From Candidatus Omnitrophota bacterium (GTDB lineage Bacteria; Omnitrophota; Gorgyraeia; Pluralincolimonadales; Pluralincolimonadaceae): a stretch of 7,109 nt of DNA. The notes under the pieces were generated by a model. It was not told the origin of the DNA and did not search any database. It saw only the letters and a program-made list of their open reading frames with translations. The stretch covers positions 1 to 7,109 of the forward strand of contig JAQTVK010000049.1 in the NCBI GenBank assembly GCA_028706795.1. Direction: 5' to 3'. The position numbers and the translations under genes were made by a program. Positions 1 through 6,318 of this stretch are shown here, one piece after another. Within the stretch, counting starts at the first letter, position 1, and each line of letters opens with the position of its first letter.

Positions 1-171
1 CTTTAATTTCGTCTTTATATTAGCCAGGTCCCCGGCAGATATGCTCATCGACGGGACGAACTTTCCGTCCATTATGTCTATCTGGACCAGGTCGCAGAAA
101 CCTTCGGCCTGGGCGATCATCCTTTTCAGTTCGTCGGGCTTGTCCGTAAGCACTGCCGGCACTATCCTCAT
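1..171 (-). CDS. Ribulose-phosphate 3-epimerase-like TIM-barrel protein, N-terminal part (runs off the window)
   Basis: The first 57 codons are visible, and the 3' end lies beyond position 1. The product opens MRIVPAVLT and carries IDIMDGKFVPS at residues 31-41, the beta2 signature of the ribulose-phosphate 3-epimerase family (canonical form HxDxMDGxFVPN). Two family active-site residues are changed. The metal-ligand His that precedes xD is Gln30, while Asp32 is kept. The substrate-contacting Ser of the N-terminal PSIL motif is Ala6 in PAVL. The ATG overlaps the hpnG stop codon as ATGA, and AAGGAG lies 7 nt upstream, so the start is well supported and translation is coupled to hpnG. It may be a pentose-phosphate gene that happens to share the transcript, or a divergent paralogue acting on the ribose moiety produced by HpnG. 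Family membership is fairly sure; the reaction is not known. Confidence 0.75.
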   Translation of the reverse strand, partial: MRIVPAVLTDKPDELKRMIAQAEGFCDLVQIDIMDGKFVPSMSISAGDLANIKTKLK

Positions 172-752
172 CGGGTCGCTCCTTTGTTTATATAATCGAG
201 TAAGAATTCCGCGAGATTTCGTGAGGCAAGATCGACATTCTTCTTGAGGCGCAGCAACCTTGGCGGCCACAAGAGCTGCAGGAAAGACCTCGGCAGGTCA
301 TCCAACAGCGTGTCGCTTACCGCTTTTACCGCGATAAAAGGGACGTTGTGCCTTTTCGCGGCCGATGAGACCGCCTCCGATTCCATATCGACGATGATGG
401 CGCCTTCCCTTTGGGCCGCCGCGGTCTTCTCCTCGCAGGTAAATAGCGGCCGCGGGGAGCAGAATAACTTACGGTCTTCCAGGTCGGATACTACCACATC
501 TCCGACCTTAAGGTCCTTGGAAAGCCCGCCGCAAAACCCGGCCGAGATCATCAGGTCGGGCTTGAAATCTTTTATGATATCTTCCGCCGTCTTGCCGGCG
601 TTCTCTGCGCCCATGCCGCTTTTCGCAAGGACCAGGTATCCATCCTTCGCCGGTACCACCGGCCGGAGCGATTTAAAAAAATTGATGTCCAGCAGGCGCG
701 CCAGGGGCCTGAGTTCCCAGTAAAACGCGAAGATGACGGCGATCTTTTTCAT
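168..752 (-). CDS. hpnG: Hopanoid-associated nucleoside phosphorylase/nucleosidase HpnG
   Basis: The product is a 194-residue protein of the PNP/UDP phosphorylase (MTAN-like) fold. HpnG removes adenine from adenosylhopane, the product of HpnH, giving ribosyl- or phosphoribosylhopane on the way to bacteriohopanetetrol. Visible motifs, numbered from the ATG at 752, are AFYWE at 9-13, SGMGAENA at 45-52, the glycine-rich SAGFCGG at 70-76, DMESEA at 122-127 (the ribose/base-binding ME motif) and KAVSDT at 143-148, whose Asp147 matches the catalytic Asp of nucleosidases. The length fits the small hopanoid-associated branch. There is no signal peptide, so it is probably cytosolic or peripheral. The start is ambiguous: the ATG at 752 lies 2 nt after the ispH stop, while an in-frame TTG at 758 overlaps that stop as TTGA and adds two residues. 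Neither has a strong Shine-Dalgarno. The 3' end overlaps the next gene as ATGA. Assignment to HpnG rests on family motifs plus the hpnH/shc context. Confidence 0.88.
   Translation of the reverse strand: MKKIAVIFAFYWELRPLARLLDINFFKSLRPVVPAKDGYLVLAKSGMGAENAGKTAEDIIKDFKPDLMISAGFCGGLSKDLKVGDVVVSDLEDRKLFCSPRPLFTCEEKTAAAQREGAIIVDMESEAVSSAAKRHNVPFIAVKAVSDTLLDDLPRSFLQLLWPPRLLRLKKNVDLASRNLAEFLLDYINKGATR
179..184 (-). promoter_or_regulatory. Strong Shine-Dalgarno site of the RPE-like gene
   Basis: On the minus strand AAGGAG lies 7 nt before the ATG at 171, inside the last codons of hpnG. It fixes the start of the RPE-like gene and implies efficient initiation in addition to coupling through the ATGA overlap. 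Confidence 0.8.
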
Positions 753-754
753 TT

Positions 755-1591
755 TCAACCCAGCTTCTTGAGCTTCTTCTTGACCTCTTCGATGAGCACA
801 TCCGGCGTCGACGCGCCCCCGATTATGCCGACGGATTTCACGCCTTTCAGCGCCGACGGCTTCAGGTCCTTCGCGCTCTCTATCTGTATCGTATTCTTAT
901 TGTAGTTATGGCAGAGCTTCTTGAGCTTCAGGGTATTTGAGCTGTGGTGGCTTCCGACGACTATCATGAGATCGGCTCTCTGGGCGAGCTTTACCGCGTC
1001 CTCCTGCCTCTTCCTGATGTCTGCGCATATTGTATTGATTATCTTTATCTCATGGGCCACCCTCATCACCTCGGCGACGACATCCCTGCAGAGCTCCACC
1101 GAATGGGTCGTCTGGAAGATAAGGCCGACCTTGTATTTCAATTTCGCCTGGTCGACCTCTTTATGGTTGGCGACCACTATCGCCTTCTCTTTCAGGTGGC
1201 CTAATATGCCTTTTATCTCGGCGTGGTCCTTATCTCCCACGATCAGGACCTGGTAACCTTCCTCTTCCAGCTTCTTCGCCGCGATCTGTGCCTGCCTGAC
1301 GATGGGGCATGTGGCGTCGACTATCTCTATCTTTTTCGCTGCGACCTTAGCCCTCTCGTCCGGGGAGATGCCGTGCGCGCGTATAATGAGCATCCCGCCT
1401 TCTTTTACTTCTCCTATAGTCTTCGCTTCCGTCAGCCCCTTCTCGGAGAGCTTGCGGGTAATAGCCTCGTTATGGACCAGCTCTCCGGTTATATAGGCCG
1501 GCACGCCTTTCGAAAGCGCTTCTTCGGTAAGTTTCACCGCGCGGTTCACGCCGAAACAGCACCCTATCTTCCTGGGTGTCAATATCCTCAT
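755..1591 (-). CDS. ispH: 4-hydroxy-3-methylbut-2-enyl diphosphate reductase IspH (LytB)
   Basis: The product is a 278-residue iron-sulfur enzyme of the MEP pathway. It reductively dehydroxylates HMBPP to IPP and DMAPP, the C5 precursors of squalene and thus of hopanoids. The three [4Fe-4S] ligands are Cys12 (in GCCFGVNRA), Cys95 (DATCP) and Cys189 (NTIC). Substrate-binding residues are also present: His40 (ELVHN), His73 (RAHG), His123 and catalytic Glu125 (DHAEI), the QTT at 160-162, Ser217-Ser218-Asn219 (SSN) and Ser261 (GAST). The length matches the short bacterial form. The ATG at 1591 is chosen because the family begins with a short MRILTPRKIG-type strand, because AGGGAG lies 7 nt upstream and because this ATG overlaps the hpnA stop as ATGA. 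An upstream in-frame start at 1705 would add residues with no family counterpart, all inside hpnA. Its place in the run suggests precursor supply is co-expressed with hopanoid synthesis. Confidence 0.96.
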   Translation of the reverse strand: MRILTPRKIGCCFGVNRAVKLTEEALSKGVPAYITGELVHNEAITRKLSEKGLTEAKTIGEVKEGGMLIIRAHGISPDERAKVAAKKIEIVDATCPIVRQAQIAAKKLEEEGYQVLIVGDKDHAEIKGILGHLKEKAIVVANHKEVDQAKLKYKVGLIFQTTHSVELCRDVVAEVMRVAHEIKIINTICADIRKRQEDAVKLAQRADLMIVVGSHHSSNTLKLKKLCHNYNKNTIQIESAKDLKPSALKGVKSVGIIGGASTPDVLIEEVKKKLKKLG

Positions 1592-2604
1592 CTCTTCTCT
1601 CCCTGTTTCGCGTACCCCTTCGAGTAGAACCATTCCGCGGATCTCCGGAAGGCATCCCCGACATCGCTCTGCGGAAGACCGAGTTCTTTCACCGCCTTTG
1701 AACAATCGAACGCGAACGGCTTACCGCCAAGCCTCAACCCTTCCCACGGAATAAGGGGTTCCTTGTGCGTGACATACTGGCATATCTTTTGCGATACATA
1801 CCCCAGCGGCAATAAGAGCGCCGGGTAAAACTTGGTCTTCGGCTTCGGCCTGCCCGAAATTTTGCTTAAAATGCCGAACACCTCGTCAAGCGTAAGGTTA
1901 TCGGCCCCCAGGATATAACGCTCGCCTATCTTTCCTTTTTCTTCCGCGAGCAGGTGCCCGGCGGCCACATCACCTATATCGATATAATTTATGACGGTAT
2001 CGATATAACCCGGAAGCCTGCCGTTCAGGTAATCAAGTATCATCTTTCCCGGAGGGGTGAGGTTGTAGTCTCCCTCGCCCACCGGCGTCGTCAGGCTGAC
2101 GGTGACGATCGGCAGCCCTGCTTTGGTATATTTAGCCGCTTCCTCATACGCCAGCCATTTTGAGCGGGCATAGTGGCCCGCCATCTTCCCCAGGCCCAAT
2201 ACCGCCCTCTCATCGGACGGGTTCTCCTTTGTGCCCCCTTTTAAAATGGCGGCCGTGCTGGTGAAGACGACCTTATCGACCCCCTCTTCGAGCGCGGCCT
2301 GGAATAAATTCCTTGTTCCGGTCCAGTTGATATCATAGACTTCCTTGGGATTTGCGTACCAGAGATGGACATACGAGGCCAGGTGGTATACGGTCTTGAC
2401 CCCGGCGAGGGCTTTCTTGAGCGATTCCGGGTCACGCAAGTCGCCGTAGGCGAATTCGACATCGCATTTCAATCCCTGCTCCTCGATGAGATTCACGAGA
2501 TTGGAATTCTTGCGCACGAGGCAGCGGACCCGGTCCCCTCGTTTGTCCAGTAACCTCACGATTTGCGAACCCACAAACCCGTTTGAACCGGTCACCAAAA
2601 TCAT
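1588..2604 (-). CDS. hpnA: Hopanoid-associated NAD-dependent epimerase/dehydratase HpnA (extended SDR)
   Basis: The product is a 338-residue extended short-chain dehydrogenase/reductase with an N-terminal Rossmann fold. The nucleotide-binding GxxGxxG is TGSNGFVG at residues 5-12, and the cofactor-proximal Asp55 lies in YGDLRD. Strand 4 reads YHLAS at 73-77. The catalytic set is Ser116 (FTSTA), Tyr145 and Lys149 (YARSK). The C-terminal half (about 190-335) is the variable substrate domain and has no transmembrane segment. HpnA proteins recur in hopanoid clusters and are annotated as hopanoid-associated sugar epimerases or dihydroflavonol-reductase-like. Their reaction is not firmly established; modification of the ribose-derived side chain is the usual guess. 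The start is an ATG preceded by GGGAG with a 6-nt spacer, 15 nt after hpnH. The 3' end overlaps ispH by 4 nt. The SDR call is certain. The HpnA call depends on the neighbours and on overall resemblance to that subfamily. Confidence 0.9.
   Translation of the reverse strand: MILVTGSNGFVGSQIVRLLDKRGDRVRCLVRKNSNLVNLIEEQGLKCDVEFAYGDLRDPESLKKALAGVKTVYHLASYVHLWYANPKEVYDINWTGTRNLFQAALEEGVDKVVFTSTAAILKGGTKENPSDERAVLGLGKMAGHYARSKWLAYEEAAKYTKAGLPIVTVSLTTPVGEGDYNLTPPGKMILDYLNGRLPGYIDTVINYIDIGDVAAGHLLAEEKGKIGERYILGADNLTLDEVFGILSKISGRPKPKTKFYPALLLPLGYVSQKICQYVTHKEPLIPWEGLRLGGKPFAFDCSKAVKELGLPQSDVGDAFRRSAEWFYSKGYAKQGEKR
1599..1604 (-). promoter_or_regulatory. Shine-Dalgarno site of ispH
   Basis: AGGGAG on the minus strand is followed by a 7-nt spacer and the ispH ATG at 1591. 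It lies inside the last codons of hpnA and decides the start against the longer in-frame reading that begins at 1705. Confidence 0.8.
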
Positions 2605-2610
2605 TTTTGT

Positions 2611-2615
2611 CTCCC
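2611..2615 (-). promoter_or_regulatory. Shine-Dalgarno site of hpnA
   Basis: In the 15-nt hpnH-hpnA gap the minus strand reads GGGAG followed by six bases (ACAAAA) and the hpnA ATG. This is a close-to-consensus ribosome binding site that supports the start at 2604. Confidence 0.75.
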
Positions 2616-2619
2616 GGGG

Positions 2620-3618
2620 TTAACTGAATTGCCAGCCGATCAACGTCATTATATCCTTGAACGACTTCCCTTCGAGCACGCTGGCCGGCTCGAAGCCGCA
2701 ATGGACCGCGCACTCGACACAGCGCGGGTTCTTGCTCTTGGGGCCGTACTTCTTCCAATCCGTCTTTTCGATAAGTTCCTTGTAGGTCGCGAAATGCTTG
2801 TCGGCAAGCTGGTAACAGGGCGAGCGCCACCCTATCGGGTTGCGCGTCGGCGTCGACCAGGGCGCACAATCCAGTTCGCGCTTTCCCTGAACGAATTCGA
2901 AATATAACGGCGAACCGAGAAAATTGTATTTTTTGAACTCGGGCTCGAGTTTACGGAAGAAATCCGCTAGTTCCTTCTTGTGGAAGAAGAACGCCTCGTC
3001 CACCTGCGGGTACCCGTAGGCCGGCGATATGAGGAAACCGTCAACCCCGGCGCCCTGCAGGGTCTTGAACAACTGCTTAAGTTCGTTTATGTCCGTCTGC
3101 CTGTAGACGGTGGTATTGGTACAGACGAAGAAACCTTTCTTCTTTGCCGCCTTTATCGCCTCGATCACCCTGGCGTATGTCCCCTTAAGCCCTGTTATCG
3201 CGTCGTGCATCTTCTCGGGCCCGTCCATATGGAAATTTATCATTAGGTTGCCGCTCGGCTTCAGGTTGTCGATCTTATCCTTCAATAGCAGGCCGTTGGT
3301 GCAAAGATAGATATATTTGCCCTTTTTGGCGAGTTTCTCGATCAGTTCGGAGATATACGGGTAGACGAGCGGTTCTCCGCCGCAAATAGAGACTATCGGC
3401 GCCCCGCACTCGTCCGCAGCCTTAACGCATTCGGCGACGGTCATCATCTTGTGCAGGTCGCGCTTATATTCCCTTATGCGTCCGCAGCCTTCGCATGATA
3501 AATTGCACATGAAGGTCGGTTCGAGCATCAAGACCAGCGAGAACCGCTTATTGTTCCTGATCTTGTTTGCGATTATGTGCTTCGTCATTCTGGCCGTTAA
3601 GCCGGGCTTGAATCTCAT
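2620..3618 (-). CDS. hpnH: Hopanoid biosynthesis radical SAM protein HpnH (adenosylhopane synthase)
   Basis: The product is a 332-residue radical SAM enzyme that couples a 5'-deoxyadenosyl radical from SAM to hopene to give adenosylhopane, the first committed step of C35 side-chain formation. The segment LVLMLEPTFMCNLSCEGCG (residues 28-46) is typical of HpnH and contains the CxxxCxxC cluster ligands Cys38, Cys42 and Cys45. The SAM-binding GGEP is at 80-83. Further motifs include YLCTNG at 104-109 and FHMDGPEKMHD at 129-139. The C-terminal domain keeps the HpnH-type cysteine block CVECAVHCGFE at 300-310 (Cys300, 303 and 307), plus Cys251 and Cys268. Length is normal for the family. The ATG lies 4 nt after the shc stop, with AAAGG 9 nt upstream inside the shc end. 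The ATG at residue 11 would truncate the conserved N-terminal lead. Its place between shc and hpnA/hpnG is the usual hopanoid context. Confidence 0.96.
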   Translation of the reverse strand: MRFKPGLTARMTKHIIANKIRNNKRFSLVLMLEPTFMCNLSCEGCGRIREYKRDLHKMMTVAECVKAADECGAPIVSICGGEPLVYPYISELIEKLAKKGKYIYLCTNGLLLKDKIDNLKPSGNLMINFHMDGPEKMHDAITGLKGTYARVIEAIKAAKKKGFFVCTNTTVYRQTDINELKQLFKTLQGAGVDGFLISPAYGYPQVDEAFFFHKKELADFFRKLEPEFKKYNFLGSPLYFEFVQGKRELDCAPWSTPTRNPIGWRSPCYQLADKHFATYKELIEKTDWKKYGPKSKNPRCVECAVHCGFEPASVLEGKSFKDIMTLIGWQFS

Positions 3619-3622
3619 TTTC

Positions 3623-5524
3623 TCAGACCTTTATCTTTCCTCGGTTGGCCGCGTATTCGGCCAATGCGATAAGCGGAAAATACGCGGAATAAAGCTCATA
3701 GCGCAGGTAGCATACCCTCGGGAAACCCGTTCCCGTGAAATAAGGCTCTTCCCAGTTGCCGTTTATCTCCTGGCCCGTTACAAGGTAATCTATGCCGCGC
3801 TCTACGGCGCTGCTGTCGTAGTCACCCGCGGCAAAGAGTATGAAAAGCGCCCAGGCCGTCTGTGAAGCGGTCGAGGGTCCCTTACCTTTCTTGAACGGGT
3901 CCTCGTAAGTCACCGCCGATTCCCCCCATCCGCCGTCCCCGTTCTGGATCCCGTATACCCATCCGGCTGCCGACGCCAGCTCTTCCTTCGACTGCCCCGG
4001 CGCCGATAAAGAAAGGCCCCGCGCGGCCAGGAACGTGCCGTATAAATAATTTACGCCCCACCTGCCGTACCACGTCCCGTCGGGCAGTTTCTCTCTTCTC
4101 AAAAATTTCACGGCATTTTTAAGCGGGGGCTTCTTGGCATCATAACCGAGCCTGCCGAGCAGCTCGCAGACCCTGCCGGTTATGTCCGCGCACGTCGGGT
4201 CGAGCATCGCGTTATGGTCGGAAAACGGGACCTTGTTCAGGAAGCGCTTGTTGTTATCCTTGTCATAAGAACTGAATCCGCCGTCACGGGATTGCATCTT
4301 CAACACCCACCCCAGACCGCGCTCGAAGCCGGCCTTTTTTTGCGCCTCTTCCGGCCCCATATCTATTTGCGTAAGTCCGAGCAATACCTGCGCGCTATCG
4401 TCTATATCCGGGTAAAATTCGTTCCTGAACTGGAAATACCAACCGCCGGGCTCGGCGTCTTTAGACTTGACCTTCCAATCGCCGGGCTCGTTGACCTGCT
4501 TGGAGAGCAGCCACCGGCCGGCTTTCCTCATCGCCTCACTACCCTTCGGGAAACCGGATATGCCGAGGGCATACGCGCAAAGCGCGGTATCCCAGACCGG
4601 CGAGACGCAGGGCTGCATCTCTACCCTGTCTCCCTTATACGCGAGCAATTTCAGGACTTCGTCCAGGTTGGACTTGACCAGCGGATGGTCGTTCTTATAC
4701 CCGAGACAGCTTAAGGCCATCACAGAATTGATTATCGCCGGATAGATCGCGCAAAGCCCGTCGCTTTTGTCGAACCTTTCTATCATCCACCGTTCGGCTT
4801 TCTTCATCGCCGCGCCCTTCAGGAACGCTAACCTCAATTTATATAAGACCTTTATCGTCCCGTCCAGGAAGAGGAAAAGATTTTTCCAGCTTATCACGCG
4901 CCTGTCCCAGCGTATGCCGCAATCTTTCATCCTGCGGCCGTCACGGTAAAGCTCGTCGACGCTGAAATTTTTCGCGAGCGGGCGCACCGGCCTGAAAGCC
5001 CAAATTATCGAAAGCGGCACGACGATCGTCCTCGTCCACGCGCTGAAATCGTAAATATTCACAGGGGACCACTCCGGGAGCAGCACGAGTTCCGGCGGGA
5101 TAGCCGGCGCCGCGCCCCAATTCCCGAGGCCGAACATGGCGAGATAGAACCTGTTATAGCTGTTGGACCTTTCGATGCCGCCGAGGCTTAATATTATCCG
5201 GAGGTCCCGCGCCATCAGCTGGTTTGCCTCCTCGAATCCTTTAAGCTTCAGCGCCATATAATTCTTTATGGTGGCATTAAGTTCCGGGGGGCCGCCGGGA
5301 TAGATGGACCAGCCTCCGCTCTCGAGGCGCCCGGCCAAAATAAAATTCACGAGTTTCTCTTCCAGCGCGTCGTCTCTTATCCCCAGGAACCGCAAAAGGA
5401 AGATAGTATCCGCCTCAAGGCCGAGGTCCATGTGGAAATTCGAATGGAAGTAGCCGTCGGCATCCTGTCTGCTCAAGAGATACTCCTGAGCCCTGTTTAT
5501 CGCGTTTAAGAGTCTCTCGCTCAT
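3623..5524 (-). CDS. shc: Squalene-hopene cyclase
   Basis: The product is a 633-residue class II triterpene cyclase that protonates squalene and folds it into pentacyclic hopene and/or hopanol. It is a monotopic membrane enzyme. The protonating DxDD motif is DIDD at residues 373-376, with SA following instead of the common TA. Other family blocks are YPGGPPELNAT (75-85), NWGAAPAIPPE (135-145), NIYDFSAWTR (156-165), SPVWDT (308-313), WYGRWGVNYLYG (485-496) and TGTGFPR (597-603). QW-type repeats are visible at 20-26, 411-417, 527-533 and 585-591. The block DGLCAIYP at 255-261 resembles the proteobacterial-type cyclase branch more than the Alicyclobacillus enzyme. Arg451 occupies the place of Alicyclobacillus His451, as I recall for many other SHCs. 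Length is normal, with no frameshift. The ATG overlaps the DUF116 stop as ATGA and has no Shine-Dalgarno, so translation probably depends on coupling. Also called hpnF. Confidence 0.97.
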   Translation of the reverse strand: MSERLLNAINRAQEYLLSRQDADGYFHSNFHMDLGLEADTIFLLRFLGIRDDALEEKLVNFILAGRLESGGWSIYPGGPPELNATIKNYMALKLKGFEEANQLMARDLRIILSLGGIERSNSYNRFYLAMFGLGNWGAAPAIPPELVLLPEWSPVNIYDFSAWTRTIVVPLSIIWAFRPVRPLAKNFSVDELYRDGRRMKDCGIRWDRRVISWKNLFLFLDGTIKVLYKLRLAFLKGAAMKKAERWMIERFDKSDGLCAIYPAIINSVMALSCLGYKNDHPLVKSNLDEVLKLLAYKGDRVEMQPCVSPVWDTALCAYALGISGFPKGSEAMRKAGRWLLSKQVNEPGDWKVKSKDAEPGGWYFQFRNEFYPDIDDSAQVLLGLTQIDMGPEEAQKKAGFERGLGWVLKMQSRDGGFSSYDKDNNKRFLNKVPFSDHNAMLDPTCADITGRVCELLGRLGYDAKKPPLKNAVKFLRREKLPDGTWYGRWGVNYLYGTFLAARGLSLSAPGQSKEELASAAGWVYGIQNGDGGWGESAVTYEDPFKKGKGPSTASQTAWALFILFAAGDYDSSAVERGIDYLVTGQEINGNWEEPYFTGTGFPRVCYLRYELYSAYFPLIALAEYAANRGKIKV

Positions 5525-6309
5525 ACGTTAAGGCAGTATCTTACTATTTTTTCAAGTTCTTCTATGTCTACGGAAGTGTTTTTACAAGGCCCTTCGGGGC
5601 GCTTGTTCGGAAGCCCGAAGACCGGCATCTTCGGGGCCGTATCCTGTATACCGGAGATGAGGTCCCTCTCGCACGCTACGCCTATGACCGCGTCGGGCCT
5701 GTTGTCCTTTATCGCTTTCCTCGCCTCGTCCCCGCCGAAAGCGGTGTAGGCGGTAAATTGGTACTTCTCGCTGAGTTCTTTTATCTTGGCCCTTACATCC
5801 GCGGAGAGGCAGCGCGGCAGGAGGAGGAGTATCTTCTTTGAGCCCCTGCCTGTCCTTGTCGCGTACATAAGGTCATTATGGAATTTGACGAAGGAATTGC
5901 CTATCCTGTCCCTCGTTACGCCGAAAAGGCCGGCTAGCTTTACCGATCCGGTAAGGAATATGCGCAACGGGAGCCGCCTGACAATAAAAGACGGCGCGAG
6001 TTTGACCCTTAAGACCGCCGATAAGACCTGCGTCAGGTACCATGCCGCCGTTAAAAACCCGAAGATACAAAAAACTATCCCGGCTATATCCGTAAAACCC
6101 CGCCCGAAACTTTCAAAACGCGGAAGGGCCAGGTACCAAAACAACCAAACTCCAAGCAAGACAAGGAGTAATACCAAAAAAGAGAAACAAATGAAGAGTG
6201 ATTTTGGGGCGTCGCTCGAGCTGCCGCCTTTAGTGCCCGGCTGCCAATCCGCCCATTCGTCGCCCAAAAGCCTGTCTTCCAGCCTCTTTCCCTTCCCTGT
6301 CTCTTTCAT
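5521..6309 (-). CDS. DUF116 membrane protein translationally coupled to shc
   Basis: The product is a 262-residue protein with a charged, probably cytosolic N-terminus (about 1-36), two hydrophobic segments at roughly 37-62 and 73-100, and a soluble C-terminal domain. The C-terminal part has the DUF116 signature: ILLLLPRCL at 160-168, AFGGDEARKAI at 190-200, VACERDLISGIQDT at 211-224 and the NKRPEGPCKNT block at 235-245. The upstream RIGNSFVKFHNDL (135-147) also fits the family. Known DUF116 proteins have about seven conserved cysteines. Here the middle cluster between LLPxC and the GG motif is absent, leaving Cys167, Cys213 and Cys242. The function is unknown. The ATG overlap with shc and first place in the transcript suggest a hopanoid-related membrane role, which is inference. 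The start at 6309 has no Shine-Dalgarno and lies just below a promoter. An in-frame TTG at 6267 is a possible alternative. Upstream in-frame codons (to 6390) would run through the promoter and into the regulator gene. Confidence 0.85.
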   Translation of the reverse strand: MKETGKGKRLEDRLLGDEWADWQPGTKGGSSSDAPKSLFICFSFLVLLLVLLGVWLFWYLALPRFESFGRGFTDIAGIVFCIFGFLTAAWYLTQVLSAVLRVKLAPSFIVRRLPLRIFLTGSVKLAGLFGVTRDRIGNSFVKFHNDLMYATRTGRGSKKILLLLPRCLSADVRAKIKELSEKYQFTAYTAFGGDEARKAIKDNRPDAVIGVACERDLISGIQDTAPKMPVFGLPNKRPEGPCKNTSVDIEELEKIVRYCLNV

Positions 6310-6318
6310 AAGGGCATA

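Noticed and set aside
244..723. Plus-strand open frame of 159 codons opposite hpnG
   Set aside because: It is a shadow of the GC-rich hpnG sequence. The minus-strand reading has phosphorylase motifs and operon overlaps, while this one has neither.
1592..1705. Possible N-terminal extension of IspH (38 residues)
   Set aside because: It lies wholly inside hpnA and has no IspH counterpart. The ATG at 1591 has a good Shine-Dalgarno and an ATGA overlap.
2432..2869. Second minus-strand open frame across the hpnH-hpnA junction
   Set aside because: It overlaps the conserved C-terminus of HpnH and N-terminus of HpnA in another frame, and its composition is that of an out-of-frame read.
4214..4714. 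Plus-strand open frame of 166 codons opposite shc
   Set aside because: It lies entirely within the conserved cyclase coding region, including the complement of the DIDD motif, and resembles no family.
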